In this document: in pieces, positions 9,765-16,761 of the stretch
Position numbering within the stretch: position 1 is the stretch's first letter
How the letters are laid out: every line of letters begins with the position of its first letter
Assembly: GCA_900315075.1 (NCBI GenBank)
Contig: OMXV01000015.1
Span: 1-64,000 of the forward strand
DNA from: an uncultured Prevotellaceae bacterium
GTDB taxonomy: Bacteria; Bacteroidota; Bacteroidia; Bacteroidales; Bacteroidaceae
Direction: 5' to 3'
DNA: 64,000 nt
The notes under the pieces: model-generated
Told to the model about the DNA's origin: nothing
Database searches by the model: none
What the model saw: the letters and a program-made list of their open reading frames with translations, nothing else
Made by a program: the position numbers and the translations under genes

Positions 9765-11261
9765 TTATAAGATTCTCACGAAATAGCTATAGATAGGTTT
9801 TCCTATAGGTTTCATATCTTGCAAGGTGCTTTTTATTGAAGCTGAAAGGCAGTCGTTGCCTGGCCAACCAAACAGTTTTTCAATTATATTCTGATCACAA
9901 ATGTCCGCGTTTGTAATAATAATATCAATTCTATACAAATCATTAGGATCTTCCTGTTGTAGAATAACCCCATTTGTTCCTTTATTTAAATATACGCCTA
10001 TTTCAACTTTTGAAGGATCGTCAGTATAAGTCTTTAGGAACAGGTCCTTGTCGAATTCCAATAAATCTTTCACTTCAATAATGTCACCAGGGCCTTTACT
10101 ATAATCATACTCAGGAAGAATGTTTCCTTCCTCATCGTAGTATTGCTCTCCTGTCTCAACACCATCAAAATCTAGGTAAATATCACCGGCCTCCTTTACT
10201 ATTTTAGGTTTATTGTTCATAGCTTCATAATATCCCCAATATTTATCAAAATCAGATTGAACATTTTGTACACGCACATCTAACGACTTAATTTTGTATG
10301 AATTACTGGCAGAAAAATCGACAAACAAATTTCTGAATAAGTGAGTAAAAGGTATTTCAACTCCGTTCTCTTTTGTTTGGTATGATGCGTTCTGAACGAT
10401 ATCTTCCCATGAATTTCCAAAACAATAGCTCTCTGCTCTAAGGTCTTCTATTTTAAAGAATCCGTCGGGGCTTCCGTCTTCAATGGATGAAGAAACGATA
10501 TCATCGCCATTTTCATCATGATAAGTTCCTCCTTTCGAGGCTGCAAGATAATTCGTTGCCGTTGGATAAGTATTGGCTGTAAGTATGAAAGTTTGATAAT
10601 TGGTAGGTAAACTTTGAAGACCATTCTTGACTAATTCCAACAATTTATGTTCATTGTAGTCAAATACTACATAATATAGATGCTTAGGTAAACTACCTTC
10701 TATATAGTCTGTGACGAAAAAAGTAATATCACCACCACAAGCAAGCCATTTCTTAAAATATGGAGTTGCATAAGCTTGGCGATATATTTGACCATCTGTT
10801 GTGTATTCTTCAAAATCTGTAACCAGAACAGCACTCCTTCCTTCTTCTGTAATCTTCTTTAATGTCTTTTCAATGGGAGCATAATACTCCATCTTACTGC
10901 TTGCACCTTTCAATTGAGCAAATATTTCAGCAGGTCGGACTTCCCCAGAAAGAGTTGTTATTTCGGCATTTCCTAATTTGTATATGTCAAATTGTTCTGC
11001 ATTACCTGTGATTTTTTGACATAACCCGTTGAATGTTGAATCTGTAGCGGGGTTGCTGCATGCTGTCATAGCTCCCGTAAAATCAAAATAGGCGGCAAAC
11101 TTATTATCACTTACATTAACAACAGGTAAATCCTTTTCAAGATACGCTCTTAATTTCACATTAAAAGGAACTGATTCACTTTTACAACATGAACTTAATC
11201 CCAACAGAATAAGTCCGCTAGCAAAAAGTAAGATGGAATACTTTTTTGTAAAAAATTTCAT
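9765..11261 (-). CDS. vWA-like lipoprotein, first gene of the Ter/tubulin/ASKHA operon
   Basis: This 498-residue protein begins with a signal peptide ending in the lipobox LSSC, so Cys25 should be lipidated. After it, FAAYFDFTGAM resembles the first strand and metal site of von Willebrand factor A domains (DxSxS), here as D-x-T-x-A. About 110 residues later SAVLVTDFEEY resembles the vWA strand ending in 'TDG'. Later sections include ITFFVTDY and an acidic region. No catalytic motif of an enzyme family is visible. ATG 11261 is the only sensible start. It heads the operon directly downstream of the invertible segment at 11309-11519. In the flipped orientation the segment's promoter would give a leader of about 70 nt. 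A vWA-like fold is inferred; surface or periplasmic location follows from the lipobox. Confidence 0.75.
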   Translation of the reverse strand: MKFFTKKYSILLFASGLILLGLSSCCKSESVPFNVKLRAYLEKDLPVVNVSDNKFAAYFDFTGAMTACSNPATDSTFNGLCQKITGNAEQFDIYKLGNAEITTLSGEVRPAEIFAQLKGASSKMEYYAPIEKTLKKITEEGRSAVLVTDFEEYTTDGQIYRQAYATPYFKKWLACGGDITFFVTDYIEGSLPKHLYYVVFDYNEHKLLELVKNGLQSLPTNYQTFILTANTYPTATNYLAASKGGTYHDENGDDIVSSSIEDGSPDGFFKIEDLRAESYCFGNSWEDIVQNASYQTKENGVEIPFTHLFRNLFVDFSASNSYKIKSLDVRVQNVQSDFDKYWGYYEAMNNKPKIVKEAGDIYLDFDGVETGEQYYDEEGNILPEYDYSKGPGDIIEVKDLLEFDKDLFLKTYTDDPSKVEIGVYLNKGTNGVILQQEDPNDLYRIDIIITNADICDQNIIEKLFGWPGNDCLSASIKSTLQDMKPIGKPIYSYFVRIL

Positions 11262-11308
11262 AAGACTATTAGATTAAGTTTATACTAAATTATCTCTGAT
11301 TTTTATCC

Positions 11309-11324
11309 GTCTCTACGCAAGAGA
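11309..11324 (+). repeat. Left inverted repeat of the invertible segment
   Basis: GTCTCTACGCAAGAGA; its own ends pair (GTCTCT/AGAGAC around ACGCA), as in a tyrosine-recombinase core site with two inverted half-sites around a short asymmetric spacer. The flank on its right, AGAGACAGACATGTTCGCTA, closely resembles the flank on the right of the other copy. Confidence 0.8.
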
Positions 11325-11482
11325 CAGACATGTTCGCTATAATGCCGATATCACGGATTTACAAAACATAAGAGTTACTTTTACTCAACTCCAATCCTAT
11401 TTGAATCACCAACGGTGCTGTAAAAAATGCATCGTTTAGGTATTTTTTATTGCGATTTATGCATTTTTTCAAAAAAAAATGA

Positions 11483-11490
11483 TATCTTTG
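11483..11490 (+). promoter_or_regulatory. -7 promoter box TATCTTTG inside the invertible segment
   Basis: A perfect TAnnTTTG box followed by C, preceded by an A/T-rich tract; no convincing -33 TTTG is seen at the usual distance. As drawn it reads rightward into the 3' end of the recombinase gene (antisense). After inversion it would read into the lipoprotein-led operon. No equally good box faces the operon in the present orientation; the best alternative, TAATTTAG on the minus strand at 11292-11285, has a mismatch. Confidence 0.65.
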
Positions 11491-11503
11491 CAACGATTAT
11501 CGC

Positions 11504-11519
11504 TCTCTTGCGTAGAGAC
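11504..11519 (-). repeat. Right inverted repeat of the invertible segment
   Basis: Exact reverse complement of the left repeat (TCTCTTGCGTAGAGAC on the plus strand). Its right flank, AGAGACAGACAAGTTTGCTA, matches the left copy's right flank in direct orientation at 18 of 20 positions, so only the 5-bp spacer (ACGCA versus TGCGT) is flipped between the extended sites. Confidence 0.8.
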
Positions 11520-11541
11520 AGACAAGTTTGCTAAACATTTT

Positions 11542-12735
11542 CTACAAACTATTCAATATCATTTTATTTGCTTTATCTATGACAGACGTGTCTAACGAAG
11601 CCAGATAGATCTGTGTCGTTACTTCTGAATCATGACCCATGCCTTGACTTATTATTGACAACGGAACTTTATTTTGTTTTGCTGCACTAGCCCAAGAATG
11701 ACGAGCAACATACATCGTAATCGGATCTTGTATATTTAGCATCTTTGAAATGGTTTTCAAATGGTAATTGACAAGCCTTAAAGCATTTTTATATTGTTTC
11801 CTACTATCTCCATCAGAACACAATAAAGGTAAAAGATATTTACTATTCTTGTCTTCATATTTATCCACAATTTCTTTCATACAGTTTTCCCAACGAATAG
11901 TGAGAAGTTGTCCTGTCTTTCTTCTATGGTAGGTTAGTATCCCATTGGATAAGTCGCTTTTCCTAAGATAAGCAATGTCAATAAATGACATGCCACGCGT
12001 ATAGAAACTAAATAGGAAAATGTCCCTCGCAAATTCAAGAGAAGGCTTCCTTGATAAGTCAAGATTTTTCAACTTTTTGACCTCTTTAAGTGAAATGGCG
12101 CGTTTTCTTGTCTTTTCAATTCCTGTATAGACATGACGGAAAGGCTCCTTTTGCTCCACAAGCCCTTTCTCCACGGCACGATTATAAACAGCACGTAAAA
12201 TCCGCATATAAAAAGAGATTGTATTCATTCGCACTTCACGAGCTCTCAACCATGCTTCATACATCTGTATGAGGTCTGAACTTATTCCATCCAATGGAAT
12301 GTCTTGCTCGTTCCGAAATCTCATAAAACTTTTAAGAGCTACTGTGTATGTCTCTGAGGTTCGTTCTTTGCCTAATTGTTTTAACTGCGCAATGACCTTA
12401 TGCATGAAAGAGCATAAAGACACTTCCTTTGTCAGTTTTAGAAACGCAGTTATCACATCATCGGCTGAATATCTGTGGTGTTCATTTTCCAATGTCTTGA
12501 CAACTCTATTTAAACGCACGATATCCCAATCAAGGCATTCTTTAATGGAAGCAAGCAGATTTGTGCGTTGTCCTTTAGCAATAATAGATTCACTTTTTTC
12601 ATCCCATTCATCAGCATAGATTTTATAGTCAGTATTTAATTGCCTGACCATCCTGTTTTGGATAATCTGGAAATAGATGCTCCCCGGTTTATTGTCAACT
12701 GTTGAAACTCTGAACTTTACCTTTACTGATGCCAT
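11542..12735 (-). CDS. Tyrosine recombinase, candidate promoter invertase
   Basis: A 397-residue tyrosine site-specific recombinase of the Bacteroidetes type. An N-terminal arm-binding domain (about 1-95) and SAM-like core-binding domain (about 105-205) precede the catalytic domain. Catalytic residues are visible: Arg in YTRGMSFIDIAYL, Lys in HRRKTGQL, the box YVARHSWAS with its Arg (first His replaced), His in GMGHDSEVTTQIY and the nucleophile Tyr in that same motif. The 'ITxYVARHSWA...GMGHxSExTTQIYL' pattern is common in Bacteroides recombinases that flip nearby promoters. Its stop lies 22 nt from the right inverted repeat at 11504, which makes this segment its likely substrate. It could instead be an element integrase, but the second integrase at 16762 fits that role better. 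Confidence 0.9.
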   Translation of the reverse strand: MASVKVKFRVSTVDNKPGSIYFQIIQNRMVRQLNTDYKIYADEWDEKSESIIAKGQRTNLLASIKECLDWDIVRLNRVVKTLENEHHRYSADDVITAFLKLTKEVSLCSFMHKVIAQLKQLGKERTSETYTVALKSFMRFRNEQDIPLDGISSDLIQMYEAWLRAREVRMNTISFYMRILRAVYNRAVEKGLVEQKEPFRHVYTGIEKTRKRAISLKEVKKLKNLDLSRKPSLEFARDIFLFSFYTRGMSFIDIAYLRKSDLSNGILTYHRRKTGQLLTIRWENCMKEIVDKYEDKNSKYLLPLLCSDGDSRKQYKNALRLVNYHLKTISKMLNIQDPITMYVARHSWASAAKQNKVPLSIISQGMGHDSEVTTQIYLASLDTSVIDKANKMILNSL

Positions 12736-12774
12736 AACGAATGTTTTTTTAAGTTAATCGCAACTTTTAGATAA

Positions 12775-13419
12775 TTACTCCCACTCCCTCATTTTCTTTT
12801 TCTCTGCCCTAACAATGCTGTCGGATTTATGTTTGACGGCTTGCTCATAATCTCTGACTATTGAATAAATCTGTTGCAACCTTATTTTATTACCATTGTC
12901 AAAGGCATCATCTAAATAAAAAAGTACATCATGGGCAGTCCCTGTGGCATGGAGATAACGATATTTCATTTCTACTGACTGTAGCTTTTGAATTTCCTTC
13001 CTCTGTTCTGCTAAGAAATAGACGGAAAGAGATATTGATATTACAAACATGATATAGATCACCCAAATCCACAGGTGGCGCTTAAGGTGAAGCCAGCGGA
13101 AGAAGTGCTTCGCCCATTGTTGTGTGGCCCAGTAGCGGCGTTCCTCGCTTAATTTGTTATATTGTGTCTTCAGTTCGAGGTACATGACAGCTAAATCTCC
13201 ATTTCGTTTTCTATAGACATTGATTGCTTTTTGATAATCATCCCATGTCACCATGCTCTGAGGTGATTCTTTCGGTTTCTCAGAAAGGGTTTTCAATTCT
13301 GCACTTAATGACTTGTTTTCCTCTGTCAAAGTGTCAACCTTGACTGTCAATTCCTTGATTTGCTGCTCCTTCTCTTCCAAAGCTTCAGCAAGCAACTTTT
13401 CGGTAGTTGTTGAATTCAT
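12775..13419 (-). CDS. Coiled-coil membrane protein of the mobilization region
   Basis: A 214-residue protein with a long N-terminal heptad-like coiled coil (about residues 8-48, rich in Glu, Lys, Leu), a polar stretch, a transmembrane segment at about 117-137 (IWVIYIMFVISISLSVYFL), and a charged C-terminus. It follows the relaxase by 30 nt on the same strand, a place where Bacteroides mobilizable elements often carry an accessory protein. It might tether the relaxosome to the membrane or coupling protein; that is inference. I recognise no named family. Confidence 0.75.
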   Translation of the reverse strand: MNSTTTEKLLAEALEEKEQQIKELTVKVDTLTEENKSLSAELKTLSEKPKESPQSMVTWDDYQKAINVYRKRNGDLAVMYLELKTQYNKLSEERRYWATQQWAKHFFRWLHLKRHLWIWVIYIMFVISISLSVYFLAEQRKEIQKLQSVEMKYRYLHATGTAHDVLFYLDDAFDNGNKIRLQQIYSIVRDYEQAVKHKSDSIVRAEKKKMREWE

Positions 13420-13449
13420 AATTATCGATTTTTTGATTAAACAATAGTG

Positions 13450-14460
13450 TTATCTTCGTATACCGCGGCGTTTCTTGCGGCGGATGCCATACTCGTCAAT
13501 GTATTCGTCATCGGCCAGGTCAACAGAAGAACTACCACCAACGGGAGATACTTCACTTGACACCGACGGAGTCGCGGCAACAGTCAACACATGGGCAGCT
13601 CCGTTTATAATAGAACAGCCAATAGATGAGGCTGCGCCTGCAGTGCTTGATGCCACAGATATAGCTGTCTTACCTAAGGAAGAACCGCTTCTTCCATATT
13701 GTCCTTGCCACGAACTTCTGCGCTCCCGATTCACATTCTCAACAAGAGTTTGGGAAATTTTGGAGAAACTGAACTGTCGGTCAACCTTAGATCCATTGAA
13801 ATGAAGACCGTTCTTCTCAAACACAATTCCTTGGATCTCTGTGGTGTTGCCACGATGGATGAAATTCATATTGATGCCTTGCTTTTTCAAGGCAGAGCGC
13901 AACTCATCCCAGTTCTTGCATTTGGGCGTGACGCTGACCAGCGCATCGTATATTTGATACTTCACGGCATCTGCTCCACGCAACCGTTCTCGATGAACGT
14001 GATCTTTGCCTTTTGCCATGTGCAGGTGGTGCTTCTCCGTGAGTCCTTTGCAAATCTTAGTACTACGCACCCTGTCGTTCTTGTCGGAGATCAACCTGCC
14101 GTTGTTGTCGATACGGTTGAATATTAGATGACAATGAGGGTGTTCACGGTCATAGTGACGCACAAGTATGTACTGCGTGTTCAGGATGTGCATCCGCAGC
14201 ATGTATTCATGTGCGACCTGACGCATCATGTCGTCATCAATTCTATCAACATCCTCAACCGAGAAGTCGAGTGAGATATGGCCAACTACGACCGACACCC
14301 TGGGTCTGAGTTGGCTTTGCAGGCAGAATGAGTGGATAATGGATTCCTTGCTCGTGGTGAGCACGTTTTTGAAATCCAATAGCTTTGCTTCTTTATTCTC
14401 CTGCATCACATAACGGATGGCTCCGCCAAAGTTGCGACCTTTAGTTATCTTTGCCATCAT
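13450..14460 (-). CDS. Relaxase/mobilization nuclease (MOB-P type)
   Basis: A 336-residue relaxase that would nick the element's oriT and lead transfer during conjugation driven by a helper. The N-terminus MAKITKGRNFGGAIRYV is typical of Bacteroidetes Relaxase-family proteins. The three-histidine metal site is seen as HYDREHPHCHLIFNRID near residues 125-141. A candidate nucleophile Tyr lies near the N-terminus (Tyr17). The last ~110 residues are low-complexity Ser/Gly/Ala/Val ending in a basic tail (KKRRGIRR), probably for DNA or partner contact. Two adjacent ATGs (14460, 14457) are possible starts. It overlaps the MobC-like gene by 20 nt, the usual mobC-relaxase coupling. Confidence 0.93.
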   Translation of the reverse strand: MMAKITKGRNFGGAIRYVMQENKEAKLLDFKNVLTTSKESIIHSFCLQSQLRPRVSVVVGHISLDFSVEDVDRIDDDMMRQVAHEYMLRMHILNTQYILVRHYDREHPHCHLIFNRIDNNGRLISDKNDRVRSTKICKGLTEKHHLHMAKGKDHVHRERLRGADAVKYQIYDALVSVTPKCKNWDELRSALKKQGINMNFIHRGNTTEIQGIVFEKNGLHFNGSKVDRQFSFSKISQTLVENVNRERRSSWQGQYGRSGSSLGKTAISVASSTAGAASSIGCSIINGAAHVLTVAATPSVSSEVSPVGGSSSVDLADDEYIDEYGIRRKKRRGIRR

Positions 14461-14809
14461 ATAGTAAGTGTTTTATAAGGTTGCTTACTTCCATGGCATT
14501 CTCATGATATAGCCGTGCATCTTGCTCATAACCATATGTGTTGGCCTGGCGAGCCAGTTGGTTCTGGTTATTTCCGATACCTGCCAGCTGACGGTAAATG
14601 TCCATATGTTCAGGACTAAGCCGTTCCACGACCTTGCCGTGCAATATCATCTGTCTTTGATATTCGGTCAGTGAAAGCCCCGCATGCTTTGCCATAGTCT
14701 TCACGACGTGGAAGTCATTGGTGCCCAGCCTCACGGGTGGCAGGGTGTATTTCTTCTTTTCTGTAGGGGGCAGTTTCGGGCGACCGCCTTTGTTCTTGTT
14801 GCTGTTCAT
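14441..14809 (-). CDS. MobC-like relaxosome accessory protein
   Basis: A 122-residue basic protein if started at ATG 14809. The sequence from GGRPKLPPTEKKKYTL onward fits MobC/ribbon-helix-helix accessory proteins that load a relaxase at oriT: a Gly-Arg-Pro-Lys start, 'LTEYQRQMIL', and the NNQNQLARQAN motif that MobC proteins share. The frame is open further upstream, with ATGs at 14938 and 14968, but that extension would overlap the DnaC-like gene and does not look like the family. I therefore prefer 14809. It overlaps the relaxase start by 20 nt. Confidence 0.8.
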   Translation of the reverse strand: MNSNKNKGGRPKLPPTEKKKYTLPPVRLGTNDFHVVKTMAKHAGLSLTEYQRQMILHGKVVERLSPEHMDIYRQLAGIGNNQNQLARQANTYGYEQDARLYHENAMEVSNLIKHLLYDGKDN

Positions 14810-14921
14810 GTCATACTGTTTAGGTGAGACCAACGGGATGAAAATGCTCTCCAAAGAGGGGAGCATGGGTTTTGAGTTACTCAAAACATAAACTTGCTCC
14901 CCTACAGATAGCTTAAGTCTA

Positions 14922-15536
14922 TTAGTCGGTTCTTTCATATTTCCCTCGGAGCGATTCTGCCACCACATTGGCTATCGTAGCGTTGGCGCATAACCTGTCA
15001 AAAGTTCTCTCGCCGTATCTCCTGCGTAGTTCCTGTGGAGTTAGATTGGTGGATGCAATGACAAGCTTACCTTGTTGTTCAATGCCGTCGACAATTTCAG
15101 AAAAGACTTCATGCCGGTTGCCGTAGTCGACGAACTGCCCTTCTGTGCCCACGTCATCTATGACGATGAACTTGGCTGCAATCGCCTTTCGGTAGTTGGC
15201 CTCATTACATAGTTCAGTGGCACGGAGTTTTTCAAAACACTTGCCATGGAACCTACGTATTAGTGCCGGGAGTACATGCATACAGAGAATGGTCTTGCCC
15301 ACACCATATGGGCCAGTTACCACAATACTCTTTCCCCTATTGTCAGTTAACCAATCTGCAATCCGCTCATAACCTTCCAACCATTCCCCATGATGTCCAG
15401 CGAAGAACTCCAGGCCACCGAGTAATAACTGTTTGCTGTTGGTGATTTGAAATCTAAGGGCTACAGCTCTTTCTTCTAAATTGTCCTTACCCATCTGATG
15501 GATAAAGAAGTTGAGATTTCTATTTTCTGTTTTCAT
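14922..15536 (-). CDS. DnaC/IstB-like AAA+ ATPase (putative helicase loader)
   Basis: A 204-residue P-loop ATPase. Walker A is VVTGPYGVGKTI, Walker B is KFIVIDDVG, sensor-1 is IASTNLTPQEL, and the arginine-finger region is RYGERTFDRL. These are the landmarks of DnaC/DnaI/IstB-type loaders, so it probably helps load the host replicative helicase on the element's origin. ATG 15536 gives an ATGA overlap with the upstream gene; an ATG two codons earlier (15542) is also possible. It is the third of a coupled set (HTH, winged helix, ATPase), which points to a replication module on the mobilizable element. Confidence 0.88.
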   Translation of the reverse strand: MKTENRNLNFFIHQMGKDNLEERAVALRFQITNSKQLLLGGLEFFAGHHGEWLEGYERIADWLTDNRGKSIVVTGPYGVGKTILCMHVLPALIRRFHGKCFEKLRATELCNEANYRKAIAAKFIVIDDVGTEGQFVDYGNRHEVFSEIVDGIEQQGKLVIASTNLTPQELRRRYGERTFDRLCANATIANVVAESLRGKYERTD

Positions 15537-16069
15537 TTCCATTGTCCATTGATGTTTCTATATTTTTGCAAACCTTCATTCTCTGATCTATTGGGAGTGG
15601 ATGACATATTGTTGTCTTGTCTGTACTCGTGAGGTCTTGTCTGTTCTTTAATAATAGTAGTACGGGCTTTGGTGCGCTCGTTAGAGCTTCCATTGGTTTC
15701 GATATTAGGTATTCCATTGGCACATTCTTTGGTGTTGTTATTAGCTCCGACATTGGTGCGCTCACAGATACCATTGATTCGATTTTCACTCAGTTCCAAG
15801 ATGGAATAGGAAGGGGATTGTGTCCCCCATTTCCCCTCGTTGAAACAAATAAGGCCACGCTCAGCGAGGCTGTTTCTCGCAGCGTATAGCGTTTGCTTGG
15901 AGATGAGCAGTTGGCAGCAAACATATTCGGTGGAGCAAATGACAGGCATCACCCAATAGTTGCGGCTGCACTCATTGAGCAAAAAGAAAAAGAGAGCAGT
16001 TTCTCTTGACTGAAAGCGTTTGCGACAATTCTCTTTCCAGAACTGGTTCGCGTAGTCAATGTAGTTCAT
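15533..16069 (-). CDS. Winged-helix replication-type protein
   Basis: A 178-residue protein. Residues 1-95 look like a winged helix: MNYIDYANQFW start, ETALFFFLLNECSRNY, then a recognition-helix-like ISKQTLYAARNSLAERGLI and a wing ending in SYSIL. This pattern resembles the DnaD-like or replication-initiation proteins that precede DnaC-like genes in Bacteroidetes elements. The C-terminal half is low-complexity Asn/Thr/Arg/Glu-rich and probably disordered. Both flanks are ATGA-type overlaps (16066-16069 and 15533-15536), so translation is probably coupled with its neighbours. A replication role is inferred from domain and gene order. Confidence 0.75.
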   Translation of the reverse strand: MNYIDYANQFWKENCRKRFQSRETALFFFLLNECSRNYWVMPVICSTEYVCCQLLISKQTLYAARNSLAERGLICFNEGKWGTQSPSYSILELSENRINGICERTNVGANNNTKECANGIPNIETNGSSNERTKARTTIIKEQTRPHEYRQDNNMSSTPNRSENEGLQKYRNINGQWK

Positions 16070-16425
16070 CGTCCCACTCCTTTCTTTTTATATATATACT
16101 CCATGGCTTCTTTCCTCAGGTCTTCATGGCTTTTCCTGCGTCCCTGTTTTAACCATTCGTCAATTTCAGACTTGAGGAAAGTGAGTTTTTTGGATGTCTT
16201 GTAGTAAGGGATTGAATTTTCATTCACCCATCCATAGATAGTTTGTTTAGCAGGGTGGGTGGGTAGATAGAGGCGCAGGTCTTCTATGTCCATCCATTCC
16301 TGAGAATCAGGAGCATCTTTCTTGGTGCTCAACTCATTTACCTTCTCTTCCAAGGTTTCCACCTTAGATATAAGGTAGTTCAATGCCTGGGGCATTTCTT
16401 CTAGGTTGTAAATCTGCTTAGACAT
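16066..16425 (-). CDS. Excisionase-like helix-turn-helix protein
   Basis: A 119-residue protein with an N-terminal coiled coil (about 10-35) and an HTH_17/excisionase domain: EWMDIEDLRLYLPTHPAKQTIYGWVNENSIPYYKTSKK and FLKSEIDEWLKQG. Such proteins act as excisionases or as regulators of integration and replication genes in Bacteroidetes elements. It is the first gene after the non-coding repeat region 16426-16761, which may contain its binding sites. It couples by a 4-nt overlap to the winged-helix gene. Confidence 0.85.
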   Translation of the reverse strand: MSKQIYNLEEMPQALNYLISKVETLEEKVNELSTKKDAPDSQEWMDIEDLRLYLPTHPAKQTIYGWVNENSIPYYKTSKKLTFLKSEIDEWLKQGRRKSHEDLRKEAMEYIYKKKGVGR

Positions 16426-16476
16426 ATTTTCGTTTTTTAATTATTTGATTTTTGTGCAAAAGTAGATTTTTAATAA

Positions 16477-16530
16477 ATGGTGGAGATGAAGAAAATATTT
16501 CCACCATTCTTCCACCATAGCCCCACCATC
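16477..16530. repeat. Cluster of AATGGTGGAGATG / CCACCAT motifs upstream of the HTH gene
   Basis: The non-coding region 16426-16761 holds a forward AATGGTGGAGATG at 16477-16489 and three inverted CCACCAT cores at 16501-16507, 16512-16518 and 16523-16529. The last three lie 11 bp apart. The same 13-mer recurs at 16673-16685. Repeated short motifs in an element's replication/integration module could be iterons of an origin or operators. Confidence 0.55.
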
Positions 16531-16672
16531 ATAATTAACAAAGATTATAAGGACGCTTCTTGGAAATATGAGAAAAGAAGATAAAGAAATGATGGAAACG
16601 ATAGAAATCCATTATCAAAGAGCAGAAAAATGAATGAAAGCAGCAAATTTTGAATGAAAATTGACAAAAAGG

Positions 16673-16715
16673 AATGGTGGAGATGGTGCTAACATGTTGC
16701 ACTATCTCCACCATT
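16673..16715. repeat. 43-bp palindrome with 12-bp perfect arms (candidate origin/operator)
   Basis: AATGGTGGAGAT at 16673-16684 and its exact reverse complement at 16704-16715 flank a 19-nt centre that itself pairs GGTGC with GCAC. The arms carry the same AATGGTGGAGAT motif as the cluster at 16477. It lies 47 nt beyond the stop of the integrase gene at 16762, so on the minus strand it could also act as a hairpin after that gene, but no T-run follows it. Confidence 0.6.
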
Positions 16716-16761
16716 TGGAGCGTAATTGTTTGAAAATGAGAATGGTGCTATCTTCTCCCCA

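Larger units (their letters stand above)
11309..11519. other. Putative invertible promoter segment (phase switch), OFF orientation
   Basis: Two perfect 16-bp inverted repeats (GTCTCTACGCAAGAGA at 11309-11324 and its reverse complement at 11504-11519) bound a 179-bp interior. The interior contains TATCTTTG, a perfect Bacteroidetes -7 box, reading on the plus strand away from the operon that starts at 11261. A tyrosine recombinase gene lies 22 nt beyond the right repeat. Size, layout and neighbour match the invertible promoters known from Bacteroides capsule and outer-membrane loci. Flipping would place the -7 box at about 11345-11338 facing the lipoprotein gene. Inversion itself is not shown by one sequence. 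Confidence 0.75.
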
